NCBI GenBank assembly: GCA_027484985.1 | Contig: JAIXRW010000059.1 | Location: 1 to 64,000 of the forward strand | Source: Rhodobacter sp. | Lineage (GTDB): Bacteria > Pseudomonadota > Alphaproteobacteria > Rhodobacterales > Rhodobacteraceae | DNA: 64,000 nt | Direction: 5' to 3' | Shown: piece after piece, positions 36,557-45,348 of the stretch | Numbering within the stretch: position 1 is the stretch's first letter | Layout: the number at the start of each line of letters is the position of its first letter | The notes under the pieces: generated by a model | Told to the model about the DNA's origin: nothing | Database searches by the model: none | What the model saw: the letters and a program-made list of their open reading frames with translations, nothing else | Position numbers and translations under genes: made by a program

Positions 36557-36596
36557 TCACGCAAGGTCAGCGGCTTACGCCGTCATCCTTGCGTGA
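36557..36596. terminator. long two-tier palindrome at the aglK/speB convergence
   Basis: Outer arms TCACGCAAGG (36557-36566) and CCTTGCGTGA (36587-36596) enclose an inner stem CGGC-TTAC-GCCG. The structure covers the last codons and stop of speB on the minus strand. There is no T-run on either side. It probably acts as a bidirectional terminator or 3' stabiliser for both transcripts. Confidence 0.55.
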
Positions 36597-37534
36597 AAGA
36601 TGAAGCCAAGGAAATTCAGCAGAACCTGTGCCGCCAGAATGGCGGTGGTGCCGTCGCGGTCGTAATCGGGCGCCACCTCGACCAGATCGATGCCCACCAC
36701 CTCATGCCGCCGCGCCACGGCCTGCAAGATTTCAAGCACCTCGTAATACAGAAAGCCGCCATGGCTGGGCGTGCCCGTTCCGGGCGCGATCGACGGGCAG
36801 AACCCGTCAATATCGATGGTCACATAAAGCCGCGCCCCTGCGGGAATCCGGCCCAAAACCCCCGCAACGCCCAGACGCCGCACCTGCCGCACCGACAGGA
36901 TATCGTCGCCCATGGCGCGCGCGGCCTCATACCCTTCCTTGCTGGTCGATGACACATTGCGAATCCCCAGCGCGGTGATGCCCGTCACATAGGGCCGTTC
37001 CGCCGCGCGCCGCATCGGGTTGCCATGGCCATGCCGCACCCCGTGGCGCACATCGACGAAATCCAGATGCGCGTCGATCTGCAAGATATGGATCGGCCCC
37101 TGGTCATCAAAGGCGCGGATACAGGGGATGTTGATGGAATGATCCCCGCCAATCGTCACCGGCAGCGCCCCCGCCGCCAGTATGGCCCGCACCCCGGCCT
37201 CGATATTGGCATGGCTTTTCTCGGTATCGGTATGCACGATATCGGCATCCCCGATATCGACAATCGAAACCTCGGGGCCCAGATAGACCACATCATCCTC
37301 ATGGTCATAGGCCCCCGCATGGCCAAAGGAAAACAGGGTTGACGCCTCGCGCACCGCGCGCGGCCCGAACCGCGCCCCGGCCCGGAACTGCGTGCCGAAA
37401 TCGAAGGGCGCACCCAGAATGGCGATATCGGCATCAATGGCCGACCAGTCGCCCACATAGGGCCGCTTGCCAAAGGTCGAGATGCCGACAAAAGGCAGGT
37501 TCAACCGCCCGCTATCATAGGTATTCGCGCTCAT
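36575..37534 (-). CDS. speB: agmatinase-like ureohydrolase
   Basis: Binuclear manganese enzyme of the arginase/agmatinase family, 319 residues. It would hydrolyse agmatine (or a related guanidino compound) to putrescine and urea. Metal ligands are visible: H132 in GGDHSI, D154/H156/D158 in DAHLDF, and the third set in TIDIDGFCPS. The start at MSANTYDSGRLNLPFVG is preferred over an upstream GTG because the added residues are low-complexity. Substrate preference within the ureohydrolases (agmatine versus guanidinobutyrate or guanidine) is not decidable here. Divergent from phyH. Confidence 0.88.
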   Translation of the reverse strand: MSANTYDSGRLNLPFVGISTFGKRPYVGDWSAIDADIAILGAPFDFGTQFRAGARFGPRAVREASTLFSFGHAGAYDHEDDVVYLGPEVSIVDIGDADIVHTDTEKSHANIEAGVRAILAAGALPVTIGGDHSINIPCIRAFDDQGPIHILQIDAHLDFVDVRHGVRHGHGNPMRRAAERPYVTGITALGIRNVSSTSKEGYEAARAMGDDILSVRQVRRLGVAGVLGRIPAGARLYVTIDIDGFCPSIAPGTGTPSHGGFLYYEVLEILQAVARRHEVVGIDLVEVAPDYDRDGTTAILAAQVLLNFLGFIFHARMTA

Positions 37535-37664
37535 GCCGTCCCCCTGCTGTTGCTGGCGCGATGCTGCGTGCAAGCGGGGCAAAGGGCAAGGGGGGCAAAG
37601 GGCGAAGGCAATTGCCACGCCCGCGCCGCAATGCCATCACTGGCGCATTACTGCGGAGGGACAG

Positions 37665-38453
37665 ATGGTCACGGTCACGGAACAGATGGTGCAGGATTAC
37701 CAGCGCGACGGGGTCGTTCTGGTCAAGGGGCTTTGGGCGGATTGGGTTGAAGTGCTGCGCGACGGTGTCGCCCGCAACATGGCCGAACCAGGCCCCTATG
37801 CCGCCGAAAACCTGAAACCGGGCGAAGGCGGGCGCTTCTTCGACGATTACTGCAACTGGACCCGCATCCCCGAATTCGAACAGGTGATCCGCCAATCCGC
37901 CGTGGCCGATGTTGCCGCCAAACTGATGGGCAGCGCCCGCGTGCAACTGTTCCACGACCATGTTCTGGTCAAGGAACCCGGCACCTCGAAACCCACGCCC
38001 TGGCATCAGGACGGCCCCTATTACTTTGTCGAAGGGCGCCAGACCGTCAGCTTCTGGTCCCCGCTCGACCCCGTGCGCGAGGCGTCTTTGCGCTGCGTCG
38101 CGGGCAGCCATCTGTGGGAGAAAGAGGTCTTGCCCACCCGCTGGCTGGCCGAAACCAGTTTCTACCCCGACAGCGAAAAATACATGCCCGTCCCCGACCC
38201 CGATGCCGAAGGCATGCGCGTGATGGAATGGGAAATGGAACCCGGCGATGCGGTGGCCTTCAACTACCGCACCCTGCACGGCGCCCGCGGGAATGAAACC
38301 GCCCAGCGCCGCCGCGCCTTTTCGTTGCGTCTGGTGGGCGGGGATGCGCGCTATGTCGAACGCCCCGGCCGCACCTCGCCGCCCTATCCGGGGCACGGCA
38401 TGCAGCCCGGCCAGCGCCTGCGCGAAGACTGGTTCCCCGTGCTGCGCGGCTGA
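37665..38453 (+). CDS. phytanoyl-CoA dioxygenase (PhyH) family protein
   Basis: Fe(II)/2-oxoglutarate-dependent oxygenase, 262 residues. The iron triad is H114 and D116 in TPWHQDGPYYF plus H205 in YRTLHGARGN, with R208 placed to bind 2-oxoglutarate. Length and the QMVQDYQRDGVVLVKGLW N-terminus are typical of bacterial PhyH proteins of unknown substrate. GGAGGGA lies 4 bases before the ATG. A following TehA-like gene starts 3 bases after its stop, so both are in one transcript. Ectoine hydroxylase is less likely because ectABC is absent. Confidence 0.85.
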   Translation: MVTVTEQMVQDYQRDGVVLVKGLWADWVEVLRDGVARNMAEPGPYAAENLKPGEGGRFFDDYCNWTRIPEFEQVIRQSAVADVAAKLMGSARVQLFHDHVLVKEPGTSKPTPWHQDGPYYFVEGRQTVSFWSPLDPVREASLRCVAGSHLWEKEVLPTRWLAETSFYPDSEKYMPVPDPDAEGMRVMEWEMEPGDAVAFNYRTLHGARGNETAQRRRAFSLRLVGGDARYVERPGRTSPPYPGHGMQPGQRLREDWFPVLRG

Positions 38454-38456
38454 TCC

Positions 38457-39416
38457 ATGACCCCGCAGCCTGTCCTTCCGCGTCGCGCGGCCCTGTTCGC
38501 GCAAATGCCGCCTGCGGTGTTTCCGGCCATCCTTGGCCTTATCGGGCTGGGCCTTGCATGGCGCAGGGCGCTTGCCGCCTTTGGCGCCGATACGGCGGCG
38601 GCCGATCTGGCCTTGGGCATGGCGGCGGCGCTCTGGGCCTTTGCGGTGCTGGCCTATCTGTCCAAACTGGCCCGCCGCCCCGCCGTGCTGGCCGAGGATC
38701 TGCGCGTGCTGCCGGGGCGGGCCGGTCTGGCGGCGGCCACCATGGGGGGGATGGCCGTTGCGGCGGCGCTGGTGCCGGTGCAGCCCATGGCGGCGGCGGG
38801 GCTGCTGGTGGCCGCACTTGCGGCGCATGGGGCACTGGCGCTGGCGACCCTGTGGCACTTTGCCCATGTGCCTGCGGCCTCGCGCCCGGTCGATCCGGCA
38901 TGGCACCTGTCCTTTGTGGGCTTCATCCTGGGCGGCATCGCGGCCACGGGGCTGGGCTGGACGGCGCTTGCCACGGCCTTGGTCTATGCCACCCTGCCGG
39001 TTGCGGTGGCGATCTGGCTGACCTCGTTGCGCCAGATGATCGGCGCGCGCACGCCCGCGCCGCTGCGCCCGCTTTTGGCCATCCACCTTGCCCCTGCGGC
39101 GCTATTGGCCACGGTCGCCGCTCTGGCGGGGCTGAACCTCGTGGCCCTTGCCGCGCTGGCGCTGGGGGCGGTGCTGCTGACAGGCTTGATCCTTGCCGCG
39201 CCATGGCTTTTGTCGGCGGGGTTCAGCCCGCTTTGGGGCGCGCTGACCTTTCCGCTCGCGGCCTATGTCTCGGCGCTTTTTGTTCATGGCATGGCTGTCA
39301 CGGCCAGCCTGTTGCTGGCCTTGGCCACGGTCATGCTTCCGGTCATCGCGGCCCGCATCCTTGCCGCATGGGCCAAGGGCAGCCTTGCCGCCCGCACCCA
39401 TGCGGCCCGCGCCTGA
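38457..39416 (+). CDS. TehA/SLAC1-family (TDT) channel-like membrane protein
   Basis: Polytopic protein of 319 residues with about ten hydrophobic helices and a very alanine-rich composition. The start FAQMPPAVFPAILGLIGLGLAWRRA is the characteristic first helix of the tellurite-resistance/dicarboxylate transporter family, and LWHFAHVP and HLSFVGFILGG recur at the usual places. Relatives conduct anions (SLAC1), dicarboxylates (Mae1) or sulfite, or give tellurite resistance. The substrate here is unknown. Co-transcribed with phyH. Confidence 0.78.
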   Translation: MTPQPVLPRRAALFAQMPPAVFPAILGLIGLGLAWRRALAAFGADTAAADLALGMAAALWAFAVLAYLSKLARRPAVLAEDLRVLPGRAGLAAATMGGMAVAAALVPVQPMAAAGLLVAALAAHGALALATLWHFAHVPAASRPVDPAWHLSFVGFILGGIAATGLGWTALATALVYATLPVAVAIWLTSLRQMIGARTPAPLRPLLAIHLAPAALLATVAALAGLNLVALAALALGAVLLTGLILAAPWLLSAGFSPLWGALTFPLAAYVSALFVHGMAVTASLLLALATVMLPVIAARILAAWAKGSLAARTHAARA

Positions 39417-39419
39417 CCG

Positions 39420-39977
39420 TTACGGAATGATCCGCGTGTATTTCACGCCCGCCAGTGTGGCCCCCGCGATCAAGCCCTGCTGGCCAAAGACAAAGGGAAT
39501 GACGGGGTCAAGCTCGGTCGTTTCCTTGCCGATGCTGGCACCCTGTTCGGGGGTGGCATAGCGCAGATCACCGCTGACCCCCCAACCCGATCCCTTGCGG
39601 AAATCGGCCAGCGCGGCATCGGTCATGAAGAACAGCGCATGGCCGTATTGCTGGGCGCCAATCTGCAAGCCGAAGCTGGCCTTGGTGGCAGAATAGTAAT
39701 CGACCGTCACGCCCCTGATCCGCAGCGCCCCGCGCCCGTAAGCCCCGCCATACAGGAACCCCGCCTCGGTCACCAAAGGCATCCACAACACGCCCGAGGC
39801 GCGGCTGGCCAGATCGCGCGTGCCGGGATAGCGGCTGAACAGATATTCCTGCGTCGCATCCACCCGCGCGTCAATCTGGCCCGCGCCATTCGACCCCACG
39901 CCATTGTTGCATGCCGCCAGCAACAGCGCCGCTCCGGCCCCGCCGATCAGCCCGCGCCGCGAAAACCCGTGTTCCAT
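39420..39977 (-). CDS. SYLF/Ysc84-domain lipoprotein
   Basis: The 185-residue exported protein has a Tat-like signal (FSRRGLIGGAGAALLLAAC) and a lipobox ending at the cysteine of LAAC, so it is probably a Tat-dependent lipoprotein. The rest is the SYLF lipid-binding domain, seen in ASGVLWMPLVTEAGFLYGGAYGRGALRI, KASFGLQIGAQQYGHALFFMTD and IPFVFGQQGLIAGATLAG. Bacterial function is unclear. The start at MEHGFSRRG removes an unlikely upstream extension. Convergent with the TehA-like gene, 3 bases apart. Confidence 0.85.
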   Translation of the reverse strand: MEHGFSRRGLIGGAGAALLLAACNNGVGSNGAGQIDARVDATQEYLFSRYPGTRDLASRASGVLWMPLVTEAGFLYGGAYGRGALRIRGVTVDYYSATKASFGLQIGAQQYGHALFFMTDAALADFRKGSGWGVSGDLRYATPEQGASIGKETTELDPVIPFVFGQQGLIAGATLAGVKYTRIIP

Positions 39978-40107
39978 GCTCTGCCCTCTCTCGCCACGCC
40001 GGGGCTCTGATACGGCCCCGCTCATCCCTGACAGGCTAGCGCCTTTCGCGCCGCCTGTCATGCCCCGCAGCCAAGACGGCGGGCTTTGGCCGATCAACAG
40101 GATGCGA

Positions 40108-41121
40108 TCAGCCCCAGACCCACCCCGCCCGCAATTTCCGCGCCACGGCGGGGGCGAAATAGGTCAGCACCCCGTCGCATCCGGCGCGTTTGAAGCACGT
40201 CAGGCTTTCCATCATCGCCTTGTCGCCATCGATCCAGCCGCGTTCGGCCGCCCCCATGATCATCGCATATTCGCCCGACACCTGATAGGCATAGGTCGGG
40301 GCGCCAAAGGCATCCTTCACGCGGGCGCAGATATCCAGATAGGGCATCCCCGGCTTGACCATCACCATATCCGCCCCCTCGCGCAGGTCACGCTCGACCA
40401 GGCGCAGCGCCTCGTCGGAATTGGCCGGGTTCATCTGATAGGTCTTTTTGTCGCCCTTCAGCGCCCCCGACGCCCCCACCGCATCGCGGAACGGGCCGTA
40501 AAAGGCGCTCGCATATTTCGCCGCATAGGACAGGATCGCCACATCGCGGTGCCCCGCCGCCTCAAGCGCAGACCGCAGCGCCCCGATCCGGCCATCCATC
40601 ATATCCGACGGGCCAAGGATATCGGCCCCGCATTCGGCCTGCACCAGCGCCATCCGCACCAGACATTCAACCGTTTCGTCATTCAGGATCACGCCGTCGC
40701 GCACCAGCCCGTCATGGCCATTGGCATTATAGGGATCAAGCGCGATATCGGTCATCACCGCAATCTCGGGCACCGCCGCCTTGATGGCACGGATGGCGCG
40801 GTTGGCCAGATTGTCGGGGTTCCAGGCCTCTTCGCAGGTCTCGGTTTTCAGGGACGGGTCGGTATAGGGAAACAGGCAGATCGCCGGTATCCCCAGACCC
40901 GCCGCCTCTTCCGCCGCCTTCACCACCAGATCGACCGACAGCCGTTCCACCCCCGGCATCGAGGCGATGGGCTCGCGCAGCCCTGCCCCGTCGCGCACAA
41001 AGACCGGCCAGATCAGATCGCCCACCGACAGTGTCGTTTCCTGCGCCAGCGCGCGCAGGGCAGGGGTGCGGCGCAGGCGGCGAAAACGCGTCATGGGCGT
41101 GGGGGCTGAGATCGGGCGCAA
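40108..41121 (-). CDS. hemB: delta-aminolevulinic acid dehydratase (porphobilinogen synthase)
   Basis: Condenses two 5-aminolevulinate molecules to porphobilinogen for haem, bacteriochlorophyll and cobalamin. About 337 residues. The two Schiff-base lysines are K193 in SYAAKYASAFYGPFR and K247 in VMVKPGMPYLD (numbered from the downstream ATG). The active-site metal segment reads DIALDPYNANGHDG, so the zinc-binding cysteines of DxCLCxYTxHGHCG enzymes are replaced. A TTG start at 41121 has AAAGGAGG 5 bases upstream and is preferred over the ATG at 41094, which has no ribosome site. Confidence 0.96.
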   Translation of the reverse strand: MRPISAPTPMTRFRRLRRTPALRALAQETTLSVGDLIWPVFVRDGAGLREPIASMPGVERLSVDLVVKAAEEAAGLGIPAICLFPYTDPSLKTETCEEAWNPDNLANRAIRAIKAAVPEIAVMTDIALDPYNANGHDGLVRDGVILNDETVECLVRMALVQAECGADILGPSDMMDGRIGALRSALEAAGHRDVAILSYAAKYASAFYGPFRDAVGASGALKGDKKTYQMNPANSDEALRLVERDLREGADMVMVKPGMPYLDICARVKDAFGAPTYAYQVSGEYAMIMGAAERGWIDGDKAMMESLTCFKRAGCDGVLTYFAPAVARKLRAGWVWG

Positions 41122-41237
41122 CGGCGCCTCCTTTCGGTGCAGGGGCTTGCGGGTTGCCCCTCTGACTGCCAGAGAAGAAGCCGCGCCTCAAGCCATCTCA
41201 TGCGGCGCCGCCCGTAACCTTTCGGAGAATCCGCGCC

Positions 41238-41765
41238 TTGTCCTGGTATCAGACCCTTTTCGACCTGATCGACATGCGGTCATTCTCGAACCTGTGGTAT
41301 TGGCTCGGTCTGGCGGTGTTCTGGACAAGGCTGGGCCATTCGGCCCTTGGCGTGCCGGCCGATATGATCCGCCGCGCCGCGCGGGGCGACGATCCGCTCG
41401 CCCTCCCCGAGGTCGAGGCGATCGCCGCCGCCCATGCCCGCCGCCTGCTCGGGCTGGCAGGGCAGTCGGGCGTGGTGCTGGCGGCCTGTCTTTCCTTCCT
41501 GTTCAGCACGCTGCTTCTGCTGGCCACCGCCTATCGGGTCGAATTCGCGCAGGCTGTGCTCTGCTTCCTCGTGCCTGCGCTGATCGTGTTCCTGCTGGCA
41601 CTGCGGACCGCCCGCCTGGTCGCGGCAGGCGAAGGGCAGGGCGAGGCGCTGCTCCTCCGCTTGCACCGCCACCGCAGCATGGTTCAGGCCATCGGCATGG
41701 TGTCGATCTTCCTGACCGGCCTGTTCGGCATGTATCAGAACCTTGTGATCGGCCTTTACGGCTAA
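41238..41765 (+). CDS. small membrane protein (unknown function)
   Basis: The 175-residue protein has three likely transmembrane helices: about 18-30 (weak), 72-95 (SGVVLAACLSFLFSTLLLLATAY) and 98-120, with another near 150-168 (AIGMVSIFLTGLFGMYQNLV). A conserved-looking N-terminus MSWYQTLFDLIDMRSFSNLWYWLGLAVFW precedes them. I recall similar Rhodobacteraceae proteins labelled as a component of the SufBCD complex, but nothing visible supports that. The start codon is TTG with GGAG 11 bases upstream. It precedes mfd by 43 bases and may share its transcript. Confidence 0.7.
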   Translation: MSWYQTLFDLIDMRSFSNLWYWLGLAVFWTRLGHSALGVPADMIRRAARGDDPLALPEVEAIAAAHARRLLGLAGQSGVVLAACLSFLFSTLLLLATAYRVEFAQAVLCFLVPALIVFLLALRTARLVAAGEGQGEALLLRLHRHRSMVQAIGMVSIFLTGLFGMYQNLVIGLYG

Positions 41766-41808
41766 GGCCGTGCTTGACCCTGCCGCAGGGGCGGTTAAGT
41801 CAGGCCCC

Positions 41809-44800
41809 ATGCAGACAGGTCAGACCATCCTCCTTGGCGGCGCGCCCGAAGGCTTTGACGCCCGCCTTCTTTCCCGCGAACTGGCCAAGGGCCAGCCCGT
41901 GATCCACATCGCCCGCGATGACAAACGGGCCGAGGCGATGCGCGCCGCCCTTGCCGTCATGGCGCCCGATGCGGTTGTGCTCGACCTGCCCGCATGGGAT
42001 TGCCTTCCTTACGACCGCGTCTCGCCCAACCCCGATATCTCGGCCCGCCGCATGGCCACGCTGGCGGCACTGGCCGAAGGGCTGCCCGGCCCCTTCGTGC
42101 TGCTCACCACCCTGTCTGCCGCGACCCAGCGCCTGCCCGCCCGCGCCGTGATCCGCGATGCCGCCTTTTCCGCCCGCGTGGGCGACCGCGTGAATGAGGC
42201 GCGGCTGAAGAATTTTCTGACCCGCATGGGCTTTTCCCCCGCCTCGACCGTGGCCGAACCCGGTGACTATGCCCTGCGCGGCGGCATCATCGACATCTGG
42301 CCCCCCGGCAGCCGGTCGCCCATCCGGCTCGATTTCTTCGGCGATGTGCTCGACGGCGCCCGCCGCTTCGACCCCGAAACCCAGCGCACCACCGAAAAGC
42401 TGGCCGCCATCGACTTCGCCCCCATGTCCGAGGTGATCCTGGACGAGGCCGCGATCACCCGCTTCCGCCAGACCTACCGCATCGAATTTGGCGCGGCGGG
42501 CACCGATGACCCGCTCTACGAAGCGGTCAGCGCGGGCCGCAAGCATCAGGGCATGGAGCATTGGCTGCCCTTCTTCCATGACCGGCTTGAAACCCTGTTC
42601 GACTATCTGCCCCATGCCACCGTCATGCTCGACGACCAGCTTACCCCCGCGCGCCTGTCGCGTTGGGAAAGCATCGCCGACCAATACGATGCGCGGCGCG
42701 AGGCGATGGGCGCACGCGGGCGGCTCGATTCCGTTTACAAACCCTGCGCGCCGGGTCTGCTCTATCTCGATGATACCGCATGGGATGCCGCACTCGCCCC
42801 CCACCGCGTGATCCAGCTTTCGCCCAACCCGCAGGCGCCGGGTCCGAATGTGCTTGATGCGGGCGGTCGCATGGGGCGCAATTTCGCACCCGAACGCCAA
42901 CAGGAAAACATAAGCCTTTTCGGTGCCTTGGCCGCGCATGTTAAGGAATTGCTGCAAGACAGGAACGTCATCGTCGCCTCATGGTCCGACGGCGCGCGCG
43001 AACGTCTGGAAGGGTTGCTGCAAGATCAGGGCGTAACCGGCTTCAAACACGCCAAAGATTTCCGCGACATCCCCGAAGGCAAGGGCCAGCTTGCCCTCAT
43101 GGTCTGGCCGCTCGAAGCGGGCTTCACCGCCCCCGGCCTTGCCGTGATTTCCGAACAGGATGTGCTGGGCGACCGTCTGACCGGTAAACCCAAACGCAAG
43201 CGCAAGGCCGAAAACTTCCTGCGCGATGCCGATACCCTTACCCCCGGCGATCTGGTCGTGCATGTCGAACACGGGGTGGGCCGCTATCTGGGCCTGGAAA
43301 CCATCACCGCCCTTGGCGCCCCCCATGCCTGCGTGGCCCTCGAATATGCCGAAGGCGCCAAACTTTACCTGCCGGTCGAGAATATCGAACTCCTCTCCCG
43401 CTACGGGCACGAGGAAGGGCTGCTCGACCGCTTGGGCGGCGGCGCATGGCAGGCCAAGAAGGCCAAGCTCAAGGAACGCATCCGCGAAATCGCCGACCGC
43501 CTGATGCGGATCGCCGCCGAACGCGCCCTGCGCCACGCCCCCATTCTGGAAGCGCCCCATTCCCTGTGGGAGGCCTTTGCCGCCCGCTTCCCCTATCAGG
43601 AAACCGATGACCAGCTATCCGCCATCGCCGATGTGGTGGCCGATCTCGAATCCGGCCGCCCGATGGACCGTCTGGTCGTGGGCGATGTGGGCTTCGGCAA
43701 GACCGAGGTGGCGATGCGCGCGGCCTTTGTCGCCGCTTTGGCCGGTATGCAGGTTGCCGTGATCTGCCCCACCACGCTTCTGGCCCGCCAGCATTACCGC
43801 AGCTTTGCCGAACGCTTCCGCGGCTTTCCGATCAACGTCCGCCCCCTCTCGCGCTTCGTTTCCGCCAAAGAGGCCAACGCCACCCGCGCGGGCCTTGCCG
43901 ACGGGTCTGTCGATATCTGCGTCGGCACCCATGCGCTGCTGGCCAAGGGCATCCGCTTCAAATCGCTGGGCCTGTTGATAATCGACGAAGAACAGCATTT
44001 CGGCGTGGCCCATAAGGAACGGCTGAAAGAGATGCGGTCCGAAATCCACGTCCTCACCCTGACCGCCACCCCCATCCCGCGCACCCTGCAACTCTCGCTC
44101 ACCGGCGTGCGGGATCTCTCGATCATCGCCACCCCGCCGGTCGATCGCCTTGCCATCCGCACCTATGTGTCCGAATTCGACAGCATCACCCTGCGCGAGG
44201 CGCTTTTGCGCGAACGCTATCGCGGCGGCCAATCCTTCGTTGTCGTGCCGCGCATTTCCGACCTGCCCGAGATCGAGGATTTCCTGAAAACCCACGTGCC
44301 GGAATGTTCCTATGTCATCGCCCACGGCCAACTTGCGGCGGGCGACCTTGATGAACGCATGAACGAATTTTACGACGGCAAATATGACGTGCTTCTGTCC
44401 ACCACCATCGTGGAATCGGGTCTCGACATCCCCACCGCCAACACGATGATCATCCACCGCGCCGATATGTTCGGCCTGTCCCAGCTTTACCAGATCCGCG
44501 GCCGCGTCGGCCGTGCCAAGACCCGCGCCTATTGCTTCCTCACCACCAAACCCCGCGCGCCGCTCACGCCACAGGCGCAGAAACGCCTGCGCCTTCTGGG
44601 CGGGCTCGACAGCCTTGGCGCGGGCTTCAACCTTGCCAGCCACGACCTTGACCTGCGCGGGGCAGGGAACCTTCTGGGCGAGGAACAGTCGGGCCATATC
44701 AAGGAAGTGGGATACGAACTTTACCAGCAGATGCTGGAAGACACGATTGCCAAGATCAAATCGGGCGAACTGTCGGGCCTGTCCCCCATCGATGACCAAT

Positions 44801-45258
44801 GGGCCCCGCAGATCAACCTCGGCGTGCCCGTGTTGATCCCCGACGAATATGTGACCGACCTTGACGTGCGCCTTGGCCTTTACCGCCGCCTCTCGGGCCT
44901 GCAAACCAAGGTGGAACTCGAAGGTTTCGCCGCCGAACTGATCGACCGTTTCGGCCCCCTGCCCAAGGAAGTGAACACGCTTCTTCTGATCGTGCGCATC
45001 AAATCGATGTGCAAACGCGCCGGCATCAGCCGCCTCGATGCGGGGCCAAAGGGGGCGACAGTGCAGTTCCACAACGACAAATTCGCCAATCCCGCAGGCT
45101 TGGTCGATTTCATCAAATCCGACGGCGCCGCCCGCGTCGCAGGCAACAAGATCGTCATGGCCCGCGACTGGAAAACCGAATCCGACCGGATCAAGGGCGC
45201 CTTCGCCATCGCCCGCGATCTGGCCGAAAAGGTCGTCAGGCCAAAGGAAAAGGCCTGA
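41809..45258 (+). CDS. mfd: transcription-repair coupling factor Mfd
   Basis: Translocase that displaces RNA polymerase stalled at DNA damage and recruits UvrA. At 1149 residues it is full length. The N-terminal UvrB-like module (about 1-340) is followed by the RNA-polymerase-interacting domain (TPGDLVVHVEHGVGRYLGLE). The RecG-like motor has Walker A GDVGFGKTEVAMRAAF (625 onward), DEEQHFG box and motif VI region QIRGRVGRAKTRAYCF. The C-terminal D7 domain is present. ATG 41809 begins MQTGQTILLGGAPEGFD. Two facing palindromes follow the stop. Confidence 0.98.
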   Translation: MQTGQTILLGGAPEGFDARLLSRELAKGQPVIHIARDDKRAEAMRAALAVMAPDAVVLDLPAWDCLPYDRVSPNPDISARRMATLAALAEGLPGPFVLLTTLSAATQRLPARAVIRDAAFSARVGDRVNEARLKNFLTRMGFSPASTVAEPGDYALRGGIIDIWPPGSRSPIRLDFFGDVLDGARRFDPETQRTTEKLAAIDFAPMSEVILDEAAITRFRQTYRIEFGAAGTDDPLYEAVSAGRKHQGMEHWLPFFHDRLETLFDYLPHATVMLDDQLTPARLSRWESIADQYDARREAMGARGRLDSVYKPCAPGLLYLDDTAWDAALAPHRVIQLSPNPQAPGPNVLDAGGRMGRNFAPERQQENISLFGALAAHVKELLQDRNVIVASWSDGARERLEGLLQDQGVTGFKHAKDFRDIPEGKGQLALMVWPLEAGFTAPGLAVISEQDVLGDRLTGKPKRKRKAENFLRDADTLTPGDLVVHVEHGVGRYLGLETITALGAPHACVALEYAEGAKLYLPVENIELLSRYGHEEGLLDRLGGGAWQAKKAKLKERIREIADRLMRIAAERALRHAPILEAPHSLWEAFAARFPYQETDDQLSAIADVVADLESGRPMDRLVVGDVGFGKTEVAMRAAFVAALAGMQVAVICPTTLLARQHYRSFAERFRGFPINVRPLSRFVSAKEANATRAGLADGSVDICVGTHALLAKGIRFKSLGLLIIDEEQHFGVAHKERLKEMRSEIHVLTLTATPIPRTLQLSLTGVRDLSIIATPPVDRLAIRTYVSEFDSITLREALLRERYRGGQSFVVVPRISDLPEIEDFLKTHVPECSYVIAHGQLAAGDLDERMNEFYDGKYDVLLSTTIVESGLDIPTANTMIIHRADMFGLSQLYQIRGRVGRAKTRAYCFLTTKPRAPLTPQAQKRLRLLGGLDSLGAGFNLASHDLDLRGAGNLLGEEQSGHIKEVGYELYQQMLEDTIAKIKSGELSGLSPIDDQWAPQINLGVPVLIPDEYVTDLDVRLGLYRRLSGLQTKVELEGFAAELIDRFGPLPKEVNTLLLIVRIKSMCKRAGISRLDAGPKGATVQFHNDKFANPAGLVDFIKSDGAARVAGNKIVMARDWKTESDRIKGAFAIARDLAEKVVRPKEKA

Positions 45259-45267
45259 CACCCCGCT

Positions 45268-45339
45268 GTCATCCCCGCGAAAGCGGGGACCGCCCCCAGC
45301 ATAAAGCCCCCAAAAGATCCCCGCTTGCGCGGGGATGAC
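45268..45339. repeat. pair of mirror-image GC palindromes
   Basis: GTCATCCCCGCG-AAAGCGGGGACC (45268-45291) and its inverted near-copy, which reads GTCATCCCCGCG-CAAGCGGGGATC on the minus strand (45316-45339), are 24 bases apart between the convergent genes mfd and the MFS exporter. Each is itself a hairpin with CCCCGC/GCGGGG arms. This is the layout of REP/BIME-type elements. Confidence 0.85.
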
Positions 45340-45348
45340 CGCCCGCGC

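Noticed and set aside
37515-39086. 523-residue antisense frame opposite phyH and the TehA-like gene
   Set aside because: The plus-strand genes have clear motifs and ribosome sites; this frame has neither.
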